64,000 nt of DNA from MED-G105 sp039025235 (GTDB lineage: Bacteria > Pseudomonadota > Alphaproteobacteria > Caulobacterales > Parvularculaceae): positions 1-64,000 of the forward strand of contig JBCCOS010000014.1 in NCBI GenBank assembly GCA_039025235.1. Reading direction: 5' to 3'. Below, piece after piece: positions 54,483 to 63,258 of this stretch; within the stretch, counting starts at the first letter, position 1, and the number at the start of each line of letters is the position of its first letter. The translations under genes and the position numbers were made by a program. Below the pieces are notes generated by a model. It ran no database searches. It was given only the letters and a program-made list of their open reading frames with translations, and was not told the origin of the DNA.

Positions 54483-54942
54483 TATTGCGCATCTTGAAGA
54501 TCTGTCACCGGATATTTTGATACTACGTCGGCGGGTGAACGCCCCCACGGAGCAGGTCAAGAGAACTCGTCCATTCGTATACGGGCAAGCGGCTGAGTGT
54601 TGTTTCGAAGCAATCCGCACATCCGCACTTACACACTTTCAGATTAGTCAAGAAGATTTCAATTCACGTCGCCACACGCAACGCGTCATGCGTCAGCGCC
54701 AAGCGAGCGTATTCTTGCTCAGACTTATCCCGATTTCTTTTCCTGTAATCGGCGAATTGATCTCCCGTGACTACACGACTGCTTTGGGTTCCTACCAACG
54801 CGCGGAAGGGTTGTTCCGCTGCGATCAAGAGTGGCGTGTCGCAACGGCTGCGATGTTCAAATCACTAACAAATGCTGGCGTCGCGTTTTCTGAAGAAGCG
54901 CACTCACGTTTCGCTGACAATGCAGGAAGCAGAGGTCCATAA
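54460..54942 (+). CDS. DnaA domain-IV-like protein in tra operon
   Basis: 160 residues from GTG 54460 (ATG 54475 in frame is an alternative). Residues about 71-118 resemble the DnaA C-terminal DNA-binding domain: RRHTQRVMRQRQASVFLLRLI, then SFPVIGELISRDYTTAL, with SRDYTTAL equivalent to the DnaA GRDHTTVL signature that reads DnaA boxes. The AAA+ domain is absent. It would bind DNA, perhaps DnaA-box-like sites in the plasmid origin or a tra promoter, linking transfer to replication (inference). Located between a small unknown gene and the transglycosylase gene, its stop overlaps the next start by one base. An alternative is a general helix-turn-helix protein. Confidence 0.65.
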   Translation: MAEHQMDSIAHLEDLSPDILILRRRVNAPTEQVKRTRPFVYGQAAECCFEAIRTSALTHFQISQEDFNSRRHTQRVMRQRQASVFLLRLIPISFPVIGELISRDYTTALGSYQRAEGLFRCDQEWRVATAAMFKSLTNAGVAFSEEAHSRFADNAGSRGP

Positions 54943-55874
54943 TGGAGACAGAGTTTGATCGAATCGTCTGTCGGCGCCCTGAAAACGTGCCGCCTTGTCT
55001 CGAATTGGTTCCGCGAGATCGTTCACTTGCGGTTATCGAACCAAAACCGAATGGCGGGCTTCAACTTGGCTGTAGCTATTTCGATCGCTCGAAATGGGTC
55101 GTATTGCCTGTCGTCCTTATTTTGGCTTCGTTGGCAACATGGCCCTTTCTTTTCAATGACCCTCGTGTAAGCAACGAAAGCGCATTTGCGAATTTGGATG
55201 GCGTAACGGCTTGGCCAACGTCCAACGAAGAATTCGCTATCGCAACAGCACTTTTGCTCCGTACAGAGCACCAAACTTATCTAATCGCGGGTAACGAGGA
55301 AAGTTCGTCAAAAGCGCTTCCTTCGAGATCTGAAATCAAGAAGATGGCCGGAATTATCGCCAATGAAGAAGGCGTAGATCCTGATCTGTTCCGCCGATTG
55401 GTTCGCTGGGAAAGCAATTACGATATAAATGCCCTCTCGCCGAAAGGCGCGATGGGACTAGCCCAGCTCATGCCCGCCACTGCAAGAGAGATGGGATTGA
55501 GTCCCGATCGATATTTCGATCCGGAAAGCAATCTCCGCGCCGGGGCGCGTTACTTCAAGCAACAGTTAGACCGATCCGATTCCGTCGCTTTAGCCTTGGC
55601 CGCTTATAACGCCGGTATGAACCGCGTGCGTGGACGCCGATTTGAAGAATGGCCGCGTGAAACGAGAACATATGTTCGTCGAATTCTACCCCAAGCGATA
55701 ATTGAGAATAGGCAAGGATCGTCTGGACCGTTTGTAGGCGGAATTGCTACCGTTTCAGTCGCGGGCGTCGCACCTGTCACCGGGAACTTTGCTGCGGATC
55801 AGGGTGATCCGCCGTTAGACACCGTCCCCGTTAATCCGAAGCCTAAGGAGAAAGATGATGAGAAAGCTATTTAG
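54942..55874 (+). CDS. Lytic transglycosylase (SLT domain) of the transfer system
   Basis: 310 residues with one membrane helix (about 52-70) and an SLT domain at about 130-235. Catalytic E157 lies in VRWESNYD, with GLAQLMP at 172-178 and AYNAG at 221-225. It opens the peptidoglycan for the secretion channel, as VirB1/P19-type proteins do. The C-terminal 60 residues are low-complexity. It overlaps traH by 20 bases. Confidence 0.92.
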   Translation: METEFDRIVCRRPENVPPCLELVPRDRSLAVIEPKPNGGLQLGCSYFDRSKWVVLPVVLILASLATWPFLFNDPRVSNESAFANLDGVTAWPTSNEEFAIATALLLRTEHQTYLIAGNEESSSKALPSRSEIKKMAGIIANEEGVDPDLFRRLVRWESNYDINALSPKGAMGLAQLMPATAREMGLSPDRYFDPESNLRAGARYFKQQLDRSDSVALALAAYNAGMNRVRGRRFEEWPRETRTYVRRILPQAIIENRQGSSGPFVGGIATVSVAGVAPVTGNFAADQGDPPLDTVPVNPKPKEKDDEKAI

Positions 55875-57252
55875 GATAACGATCGCGGCTCTGATGGTCG
55901 TTTTCTCGTCGCCTGTTCTGGCTGCCGATTGGACTGATGAATGGTTCAACAGCGTCGCCGTTGGCGGCCCGGGTTCCTTCGAAGGACAGAAAAGGGGCTA
56001 TCTAACCGGCGGATCTATCTCTGGTCGGTATCGTATGGGAACAGATAATCTCTTCACCGTCAGCTTGCCGCGCGCCAATGTCTCTTGCGGCGGCATAGAT
56101 CTTTTTGCTGGCGGGATCTCGTTTTTGGATCCCGAATATCTCGTATCAAAGTTGGAGAACATCCTTCAGGCCGCGCCGGCGATGGCGTTCTCAATGGCGC
56201 TAAAAGCGCATTGCGAACAGTGTGAAGATATCATGTCGAAGCTTGAGGCAATGTCGACATACTTGAATAGCATTCAGGTCAATGACTGCCGGATGGCGAA
56301 TCAAGTTGCCAAGTTCGTAACAGGTGACGATCCGGATCTTCTCGGCAACGTTCTTATGGAAGCGACCGGTCACCGCACGCTCACGGACGGCCTAGAGAAA
56401 AACTGGAAGGGCGCGCAAGACACGATTTCCGCTGCAGGCGGCGATGTCACGCATGATCTGCGGAAAAACATCGAAAGCTGTCCAGCGCCCGTGAAGGAGT
56501 TACTGCTCAATGGATCCGTTGTCGCAAACGCCGCAAATCGGGTCGGTATGGGGTCAGTCGCCGATCTCGTGAGAGGATATGTTGGCGACGTCATAGTTGA
56601 ATGGCCGGCAGGGCAAAACATACCGAGCATTCAAAGGGTCGACGCTTGTCCCGCGGTCGATCGATACTCTTTTCAGGACTTTCTTGAGGGCAATGCTCTT
56701 GAAAGAACACTTGCCGGCGCCTGCGCCAACAACTCCACGATCTCAATCATTGATCGGGTCAACGCTTCTCTGACGTCAATTGGAACAAAGATCCAGAGCA
56801 ATGTTGCGTTGAACGCTGCGGATGTCGCTTTCGTCAACCAATCGGCCGAGCCGGTTTGGGCGATGTTGCGTACGGCTGTTTATCAGGGAACCGTTGTTGA
56901 GACTGTCAATGCGATCAAATATCCGGTTGCTGCGGCGCTGGCGTTCCGTGTTTTCGACGACCTTTTTCGGAATGCAGAATTCATGATTGACAAAGCGATA
57001 TTGGATTCGAACGCCATTGGCGTCGATCCTGCTGTCGCCGCCAGCGAACCATGCGACCACAAAATTCTCGCAAGTCTCAAGGAAGACTTGTCGCTGATGC
57101 GGGAAGAACTCTTGGACGCACGGCGGGTATCGCGGGCGAGTTACGCTCGTATTGTTGCGCAAGAAGCGACGGTCCTGCAGCGCCTCCGAAGCGTTGAAAA
57201 CAGTATGGACCGCACTTTTGGTGAGTTTGTTGACGGAGTTGTTCAAAAATGA
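55855..57252 (+). CDS. traH: TraH transfer protein
   Basis: 465 residues (F TraH 458) with a signal peptide (residues 1-23, ending VLA) after AAGGAG. Conserved VSCGGIDLFAGGISF and a C-terminal coiled coil (about 410-460) mark TraH. It joins TraF and TraU in periplasmic pilus assembly and has many Cys. An ATG pair at 55855 and 55858 leaves a one-codon uncertainty in the start. It overlaps traG by four bases. Confidence 0.93.
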   Translation: MMRKLFRITIAALMVVFSSPVLAADWTDEWFNSVAVGGPGSFEGQKRGYLTGGSISGRYRMGTDNLFTVSLPRANVSCGGIDLFAGGISFLDPEYLVSKLENILQAAPAMAFSMALKAHCEQCEDIMSKLEAMSTYLNSIQVNDCRMANQVAKFVTGDDPDLLGNVLMEATGHRTLTDGLEKNWKGAQDTISAAGGDVTHDLRKNIESCPAPVKELLLNGSVVANAANRVGMGSVADLVRGYVGDVIVEWPAGQNIPSIQRVDACPAVDRYSFQDFLEGNALERTLAGACANNSTISIIDRVNASLTSIGTKIQSNVALNAADVAFVNQSAEPVWAMLRTAVYQGTVVETVNAIKYPVAAALAFRVFDDLFRNAEFMIDKAILDSNAIGVDPAVAASEPCDHKILASLKEDLSLMREELLDARRVSRASYARIVAQEATVLQRLRSVENSMDRTFGEFVDGVVQK

Positions 57253-60200
57253 TCCGACTTCGTCCTTGGCTTGGAGCCTCGTTGGGCCTTTCCGTTCTTT
57301 CGCCCAGTGCGCCTGCTTGGGCGATTGACGGCGAATACGTCACTTATGGCGGATTCGATGCTACCGTGTCTGCCTTTCAGTACATCGCGTTATTCTTCGG
57401 TAATGGCGAATATGGTGGCCTCATATTCACCATCGCAACGATTGGTTTGGCTCTTGGAGCCTTCAATGCCTTCATTTCAAATTCGGGACGCGACGGAAAC
57501 CGTATCACCGTTTGGGTGATAACATTCTTGTTCGGTGCTGGTCTATTCACCGCATTTATTGTCCCAAAGGGAAGGGTGTTCGTCGTTGATCCTGTGCTCA
57601 ACGCGGCGGCGACGATCAATGATGTACCGGACGGGATCGTCTTAATCGCGAATCTTGCATCTAATTTTCAAGAAACGGCCGTGACGATCGCCGATACGGC
57701 GTCCCCGCGACTGTATCAAAATACAGCGAATGGCGCCCTATTTGACATTATACGGAAAACGTGGACCGCGAATAACCCCATAGCGGATGAATTTATTTGG
57801 GAGACAACAAAGTCTTATTTCATTGACTGCGTTTCTATCGCGACCCGTATGCCGCTAACGGGGCTGACCACGGACGAGCTGCGTAATAGTTCCACCGACC
57901 TTACAGCGACATTTGCGAAAGCCGCTTTGAACTCAGTCTTTACCACAACATTCACGTCCGCCAACCCGCAAGGCGTCACCGCTACATGCGCTGCGTCATG
58001 GACCGCTTTGCTACCGCAGATAAATAACGTTGCGACTTATGCTGCGTTTGAGGACGCAGTGTGCTCGGGCGCTGGATTTGATCCCGCGGACGCAAACCAA
58101 AGAACACGGTGTACGTCTCTTCTTGATGAAACGCCCGCACTTTTTGGCGCCGCTGGCGATCGTTACTCGTATCTCCGTGGTGCGGCCCTGGCGCAAGCAA
58201 TGGAAGAGGCGATGGCCGATCAAGATCCTGAGCGAGCCATTGCGGCTGAGACAAACCGTAGATTTGTCGAGCAGGCCGGCGGGTTCTTTGTTACCGCGCA
58301 AGAGTATGGACCTTTTATCCGCGCCGCATTTTTTGCAGCTGCGATTAGTACACTTCCGTTGCTCTTTCTCTTTTTGATGACGCCGTTTTTCGGGTCCGTT
58401 CTAAGACTGGCGGTTGGGTTCTTTGCTTTTGTTGCGCTGTGGTCGATCATTGACGTTGGCATCGCCCAAGTTGCGCATGGGATTGCTGTGGCGGCGTTTG
58501 AAGAAGTGGCGCGTCACAATATGGCGTTTACGTCGTTTATGTTGACGCCGCCTGCTTCCGTAAAAGCGCTCGCTGTATTCGGCGCGAGCCGATTTATTGC
58601 GATATCCTTTGCCGCCTTGTTCGTCGTTACGATTTTCAAAATTTCAGGCGCTAGCTTTGCGAGCGTCACAGCGCCGATCGTCGGAACGGCGACCGCCGCT
58701 GGCGACGGCGCTTCTAACGCTGTTTTAAACCCAATCGGTCGCGCCGGCACAACGACGGCGCTCGCCAACGCTGGGGGCGTTGGCCAGGCTCTCGGTGATG
58801 ATCCGAACGGTACATTTCGAGCTTGGCAGACGCACAATGCCGGGAACATTTCCAACATCGCCGGACAAGTCGCCGGCGGCCGCGCTGCTTCGGGCGAGAA
58901 TAGCTACGGGCGCGCGAGATTTGGCGCCGGCGTCGTGGAGGGCGCTTCAGCTATCGGTGCTGCAAGCGGCGTTTCGGCTGCGGCGGGCGCTAGTCTTGCT
59001 GAAACGGGGGCAGGGGACTCCAATGCGGTAAATGCGACAGCAGGTGCAGCTGCTCAACGCGCTGATGTTCAAAATAGGTCGAGCGTTTTCACCGCCTCAA
59101 ATCTCAAAACGATCGCCGATGATATGGCGCGTCAGCGCGGCGGAACGTCTAATGACTTTTTGTTCCGTATGGGCAATTTAGACAATATCCAACGGGCTGC
59201 TCAATTGGAGGCTGCAGGCGGCGAGCTCGCTCCGATTGGGAACACGACAAGAACGGAAACGTCGCAGAGGATTGGCGCCGCCGTTGGTTCTGAGGCCGGC
59301 GCCGCCTCACAAGGAACGACCGTCGGCAATATCGCAGGTGCTGCAGCAAACCTAAACGCTGTCTATGGGGCCGGTGAAGAACGGTTTTTATCAGCCGCTA
59401 ATCCCAATGATCTGACGTCCATAGCCACATCGGGTCAATTAAGGCGCGACCGTCAAGTCGGGTGGGTCGCCGGCGTAGGAAACGCGGCAGATTATACTGG
59501 ACAGTCGCCGAGCGAAGCATCGAGGAGCGCAGAGGCGTTTAGCGCCGAAAACGCTATCGTTGCCGCCAGTGTGATGCGCGACATCGGAAACCGCCATTTC
59601 GGGGATGTGAGTGCGATGTTTGCCGCTCAAGCAGGGTCTAATCGCGTGTTTACGCCGACCAGTGAAGACGCAACTGCTATGCATCAGTCAGGTGTTATCG
59701 ACCAAACCCAATTTGAAATGCTTGCAAACCAGGGGGGAACAGCGACGGTGTCGTTCGACGCGAATGGTTCACCGAGGAGTATTAGCGTCCAAAGCCAAGA
59801 CAGTACGACTCGTGATGAGTCTCTTTCAATTAGGGGTGGAACCTCGATCCATGATACGCCTCAGGTAAATGGGGATACGCTCTTCAACATGGCATTTGGC
59901 GGAACGCGTGCACGCAATCAATTTACCGATATGGCTGAAGAGGCCCAAGAAAATGGAACAACCGACGTCTTCCGAAATCACGTGAGTATGGCGGCTGCTT
60001 CATACTTATCCGGACTATCGGGTGACGAAATGTCGATTACTGAGAGTGGATCATTTTCGGCCTCTAGTGCAGTCTATGGAGATGCTTCTGTAGGTACACC
60101 TAAGCCCCTAGCATTCATGGGAGTGAGTGCCAGGGGTGGGTTGCGAGGCTCGTTAGATTCAACCGATGGGTCCGATATGCGTAGAGTTTCGTCATTCAAC

Positions 60201-60482
60201 GGAAATCTACGTGAAACCCAACAGTTATTCGATGAAACCATCACAAACGATTCTCTTGGTGTAATGACCGACCGAGTCGATGCTTACTTTGACGGACTTC
60301 GTCGTCTCGATGGGCAGGTGCACGATAGGCAGGATCATGTCCATCAAAAAGCAAATGAACCAGACGCTGCCATTGGGTCGATAGCTGACACTTTCTCAAG
60401 GGACGGTGACAGAGAATTATCGCCCGAGGACTTTCAGGAACTTGTTAGGCGCTCTAGATTTAAACAGCCTGGAGAAATGTAG
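57249..60482 (+). CDS. traG: TraG mating-pair stabilisation protein
   Basis: 1077 residues (F TraG 938). The N-terminal half holds a signal-like segment ending AWA, several membrane helices (about 35-55, 75-95, 350-410, 450-470), and VWVITFLFG as in TraG_N. The C-terminal half, about 480-1077, is rich in Ala, Gly, Ser and Asn and contains long periplasmic or cytoplasmic low-complexity segments. The N-terminal part acts in pilus assembly; the rest stabilises mating aggregates and is linked to entry exclusion with TraS. It closes the operon and ends 15 bases before a convergent gene. Confidence 0.93.
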   Translation: MIRLRPWLGASLGLSVLSPSAPAWAIDGEYVTYGGFDATVSAFQYIALFFGNGEYGGLIFTIATIGLALGAFNAFISNSGRDGNRITVWVITFLFGAGLFTAFIVPKGRVFVVDPVLNAAATINDVPDGIVLIANLASNFQETAVTIADTASPRLYQNTANGALFDIIRKTWTANNPIADEFIWETTKSYFIDCVSIATRMPLTGLTTDELRNSSTDLTATFAKAALNSVFTTTFTSANPQGVTATCAASWTALLPQINNVATYAAFEDAVCSGAGFDPADANQRTRCTSLLDETPALFGAAGDRYSYLRGAALAQAMEEAMADQDPERAIAAETNRRFVEQAGGFFVTAQEYGPFIRAAFFAAAISTLPLLFLFLMTPFFGSVLRLAVGFFAFVALWSIIDVGIAQVAHGIAVAAFEEVARHNMAFTSFMLTPPASVKALAVFGASRFIAISFAALFVVTIFKISGASFASVTAPIVGTATAAGDGASNAVLNPIGRAGTTTALANAGGVGQALGDDPNGTFRAWQTHNAGNISNIAGQVAGGRAASGENSYGRARFGAGVVEGASAIGAASGVSAAAGASLAETGAGDSNAVNATAGAAAQRADVQNRSSVFTASNLKTIADDMARQRGGTSNDFLFRMGNLDNIQRAAQLEAAGGELAPIGNTTRTETSQRIGAAVGSEAGAASQGTTVGNIAGAAANLNAVYGAGEERFLSAANPNDLTSIATSGQLRRDRQVGWVAGVGNAADYTGQSPSEASRSAEAFSAENAIVAASVMRDIGNRHFGDVSAMFAAQAGSNRVFTPTSEDATAMHQSGVIDQTQFEMLANQGGTATVSFDANGSPRSISVQSQDSTTRDESLSIRGGTSIHDTPQVNGDTLFNMAFGGTRARNQFTDMAEEAQENGTTDVFRNHVSMAAASYLSGLSGDEMSITESGSFSASSAVYGDASVGTPKPLAFMGVSARGGLRGSLDSTDGSDMRRVSSFNGNLRETQQLFDETITNDSLGVMTDRVDAYFDGLRRLDGQVHDRQDHVHQKANEPDAAIGSIADTFSRDGDRELSPEDFQELVRRSRFKQPGEM

Positions 60483-60497
60483 TTTCCGCTTTAGATG

Positions 60498-60782
60498 CTA
60501 CAACACGTCCTTAATTTTGGAACGTAGGCGAACATGTCGAAATGCAATGTAGAGACATAATACGATTGCAGCTAAACCAGGCAAAATCAGTACAAGTGCG
60601 TTAGGATCACCCGGTGCCGGTTCAGCCGCTATCCGAATTCCGGTGAAAAAAAAGAGGCATCCAATGACCGCAAATACGCACGAAAGAACAATTCCTGCGG
60701 TGAGGCCTGACTGTGCTTCTTCTGCTCCGATGCGAAGCAATTCTCTCGATAGTTCATCGTTTTTTGAATTACTTTCTGGCAT
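60498..60782 (-). CDS. Small two-helix membrane protein
   Basis: 94 residues with hydrophobic segments at about 28-48 and 62-82, and a charged N-terminus. No family recognised. In F-like plasmids a small membrane entry-exclusion protein (TraS) is encoded next to traG; this gene lies directly after traG but on the opposite strand, so that role is only a possibility. Confidence 0.55.
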   Translation of the reverse strand: MPESNSKNDELSRELLRIGAEEAQSGLTAGIVLSCVFAVIGCLFFFTGIRIAAEPAPGDPNALVLILPGLAAIVLCLYIAFRHVRLRSKIKDVL

Positions 60783-60870
60783 AATGAATCTCTATAAAAC
60801 AACATACTATTTTATTCTCTAAGTTCAAGGTTTTCAGGATTTCCAGCCGCGCTAAAAGCTCATTTTGGTC

Positions 60871-61278
60871 TCATTGGTCATCAGCTTTATCCTTCGCGGA
60901 GTCTACTTTACGAATCTCAATAGTGAGCGTTCTGAGTTGTCTCCTGATGTTGGAATTTAAGGATAGGTAATTTCTAAGAAAGTCTTCATCAGCAGGCGTT
61001 GTTTCTATTCTAACCTTTGTCGGCATATCGTACGCTACGGTTTCATCAAACCCATCGAAGAAGAATGCTATAGGAACTTCTAGCACTTTTGAAATTTCCC
61101 ACATACGAGATGCTCCTACCCGGTTGGCTCCTTTCTCGTATTTCTGAATTTGTTGGAAGGTCACTGGATTGTCTAACTCATCGCCCAGCTTTTCCTGGGT
61201 AATCCCTATATCTCGGCGCCTTTGCCGCATACGGGTTCCGACATGTAAGTCTACTGGGTGTATGGTTTTTTCTGCCAT
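60871..61278 (-). CDS. XRE family helix-turn-helix regulator
   Basis: 135 residues from ATG 61278; upstream in-frame ATG 61464 would add unrelated residues. Residues about 10-65 form the Cro/CI-type helix-turn-helix: VGTRMRQRRRDIGITQEKLG, then VTFQQIQKYEKGANRVGASRMWEISKVL. The C-terminal half resembles regulatory tails of alphaproteobacterial XRE proteins that have FFFDGF. It could control the transfer or maintenance genes. It lies 88 bases upstream of the small membrane protein gene on the same strand. Confidence 0.85.
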   Translation of the reverse strand: MAEKTIHPVDLHVGTRMRQRRRDIGITQEKLGDELDNPVTFQQIQKYEKGANRVGASRMWEISKVLEVPIAFFFDGFDETVAYDMPTKVRIETTPADEDFLRNYLSLNSNIRRQLRTLTIEIRKVDSAKDKADDQ

Positions 61279-62041
61279 GCGTTCCTCACGATCTTCGAGA
61301 CGTGGATGCTCACGGGGATCCGACAAAGGCCGGATGTCGCTAAATCCCCTGTTGTGACAAGAGAGCACGGGTTTTGGGCCGAAGCCTTGAACATAACCGC
61401 GCCATCCGGCCACTAAATGCCGGATTTTAGGCGCAGATGTGCATGGCAAGCTTGGTGGCCGCACAACAGTTAATAAGGGGCTAGCGATCTCCCCTGCGGA
61501 TGCGTCCGCAACCTCTTAAGAAAGCCAGATTTTGCTGTCGGTTGCAAGGAAACTCTTTGCACGCGACAGGCTTTTTTAAAGAACAACCAACCAAACGCTC
61601 CCTTGCCGGTTTTTGATTTAGGTTCGTCGAGCTAAATTGTCTCTCTGTAGCCTAAGAGATTTGTATCGGTTGTTAGGTGGTTCTATCATCGCCATCGACT
61701 TTCCGTTTTATAGAAAAAACGCTCATCGACCGGCAAGCGAAAGAGCCAACTGTTTCAATTTTAGGTATTATCAGTCAGTGTACAAAATTCGATGGTCTAC
61801 CTTACGTAAATGTATGCACTCTATAAATTAATCAGTACAGCAAGAAACTCGCTGTGCTGTTGACGTGCTTCCTCGAATCGAGCCGAATCGTTCGGCTGGC
61901 GTCGTGATACCTCTTGAATAAAATGTGCCCGTGCGCGACGGAGCAAGGATGGGTTCGATTCAGGGGCGGCGGTTCAGCCCCAAAACGGGGAGTCGAATTA
62001 GCGCGATCACGCGACGCTGATTGCATAAAGTGGTTTGTCAG
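61279..62041. other. Gene-free region of about 760 bases with hairpins
   Basis: No convincing gene. Two adjacent stems occur: AGGGG (61476-61480) with CCCCT (61491-61495), and TGCGGA (61495-61500) with TCCGCA (61505-61510). This could be regulatory or part of oriT, but I cannot identify a nic site. The stretch at 61944-61970 resembles a tRNA T-arm only superficially. Confidence 0.4.
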
Positions 62042-63058
62042 TTATTTAAGCGCATCCAGCGCGGTTCGAATATCAGGTGCGCGTTTGAGCGACTTTCCGA
62101 TAGCGTCGCGCCAGGCTTTGCCGTGATCCCTGGCTTCAGCCAAGGCGGCAATGAGTTCGTCAGGACGTGCTTCGCTCAATGCGCTGATGAGCACCCGCGA
62201 TTGCTCCAAGTCTTTTTCTGCTTTCATGCGGCCAGGACCGCTGCGTCGCGCCGCGACAATAAGTTTGTGAACGGCGTATCGCTCTGGCTGTGGTATTTGT
62301 ACAAGCACACCCTCGCGATAAAGCGCTACGGCGGGAATCGGGTCGCGAATTAAGAAGTTCAGAAAATGAAGCCCTTGCGCCCAAACGCCGAGCGCCTCCA
62401 GTTTTTGTGGTCCTTCTTTGTCGTCAAACGATGGTGACAGGAAATCAACGACAAAGTCGTTCCCCGACATACGCCAGCGCGTTGGTTTCTTAATGTTTAA
62501 TGACCCAATCGGCGAAAGGCCTAGTGCTGCCAAAACTTCGGGGAGCTCAGGTTTTGTTTGGTCATCCACGGAAATGGAAAGTTTCTCAAATGACGCAACA
62601 TCAATGTCGCCCGTGATTGCATTAGCATCTGAGGAGACGCGGACGCCAAGCTCAAAGTCGTAGAGCCGAAACGCATGCGTTCCCACAAGCACGCCGCCAA
62701 GGCGAAAAGCGCCGGCTTGGGCAAAAGCGCGCAATACTTTGCCAGTGGTCATGTCGAGCGCTGGCAACCGAGCGGCGCGCAGGGCGCTAGCTTTCTCCGA
62801 GGCATTCGCGCGAAAGACGCGCGCACTATCACGCGCCGCTTTCCAGTTTTCGATTCTTTTGCGAGTCTTATCGTTGTCTGGCCCTACAAAATGCTGCCTA
62901 TGGCCCCCGCCAGGATTGCGAACCGTAACATACCAATAGGATTTGCCACCTGTTTCACGTAAGTGAGGCGAGCCTGTCATCTCCTCCGGTGGACGGTCGA
63001 GATGCGCCTGCAAAAGGTCGTGATAGAGCGTCTGTAAAGTCAGGGGAATTGATTTCAT
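62042..63058 (-). CDS. GSU2403-type nucleotidyltransferase-fold protein
   Basis: 338 residues. LVGTHAFRLYDFELGVR (about 124-140) and TGDIDVA (149-155) form the nucleotidyltransferase-fold core, with the D151-x-D153 pair for metal binding, as in the GSU2403 family. Related folds occur in AbiEii and MenT toxins, which transfer nucleotides to RNA or tRNA, but the role of GSU2403 proteins is unknown. It has no adjacent antitoxin-like gene. A perfect inverted repeat (63067-63098) directly upstream suggests tight transcriptional control. It is a single-gene unit, and an alternative is a housekeeping-like function gained as cargo. Confidence 0.85.
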   Translation of the reverse strand: MKSIPLTLQTLYHDLLQAHLDRPPEEMTGSPHLRETGGKSYWYVTVRNPGGGHRQHFVGPDNDKTRKRIENWKAARDSARVFRANASEKASALRAARLPALDMTTGKVLRAFAQAGAFRLGGVLVGTHAFRLYDFELGVRVSSDANAITGDIDVASFEKLSISVDDQTKPELPEVLAALGLSPIGSLNIKKPTRWRMSGNDFVVDFLSPSFDDKEGPQKLEALGVWAQGLHFLNFLIRDPIPAVALYREGVLVQIPQPERYAVHKLIVAARRSGPGRMKAEKDLEQSRVLISALSEARPDELIAALAEARDHGKAWRDAIGKSLKRAPDIRTALDALK

Positions 63059-63066
63059 AGCGACAG

Positions 63067-63098
63067 ACTATACCACAAACTATGATTTGTGGTATAGT
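63067..63098 (-). promoter_or_regulatory. 32-bp inverted-repeat operator before the nucleotidyltransferase gene
   Basis: Arms ACTATACCACAAA (63067-63079) and TTTGTGGTATAGT (63086-63098) are perfectly complementary over 13 bases around a 6-base centre. It ends 8 bases before the start codon. On the gene strand TATAGT within the near arm could serve as the -10 box, so a bound repressor would block transcription. Confidence 0.75.
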
Positions 63099-63258
63099 TA
63101 TTATTGTCGGTAGCTGAATCGCTTTGCGCCGTTGACCTTAATCTAAGCTTAAACCGATGGGCCGGTACGAGACAGTGATGTCGTTTACAGTCCAGCCAGG
63201 CGGTGTTCAGCATGCAAGCATCATTCGACTGTTACCTTTACAAAGATGAAATCCCAAT
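63099..63258. other. Spacer before IS3 element
   Basis: 160 bases between the operator and the IS3 right end. No gene or clear structure seen. Confidence 0.35.

Noticed and set aside
61944..61975. tRNA T-arm-like sequence GGTTCGATTC
   Set aside because: No matching acceptor, D or anticodon arm around it; not a tRNA or a clear attachment site.
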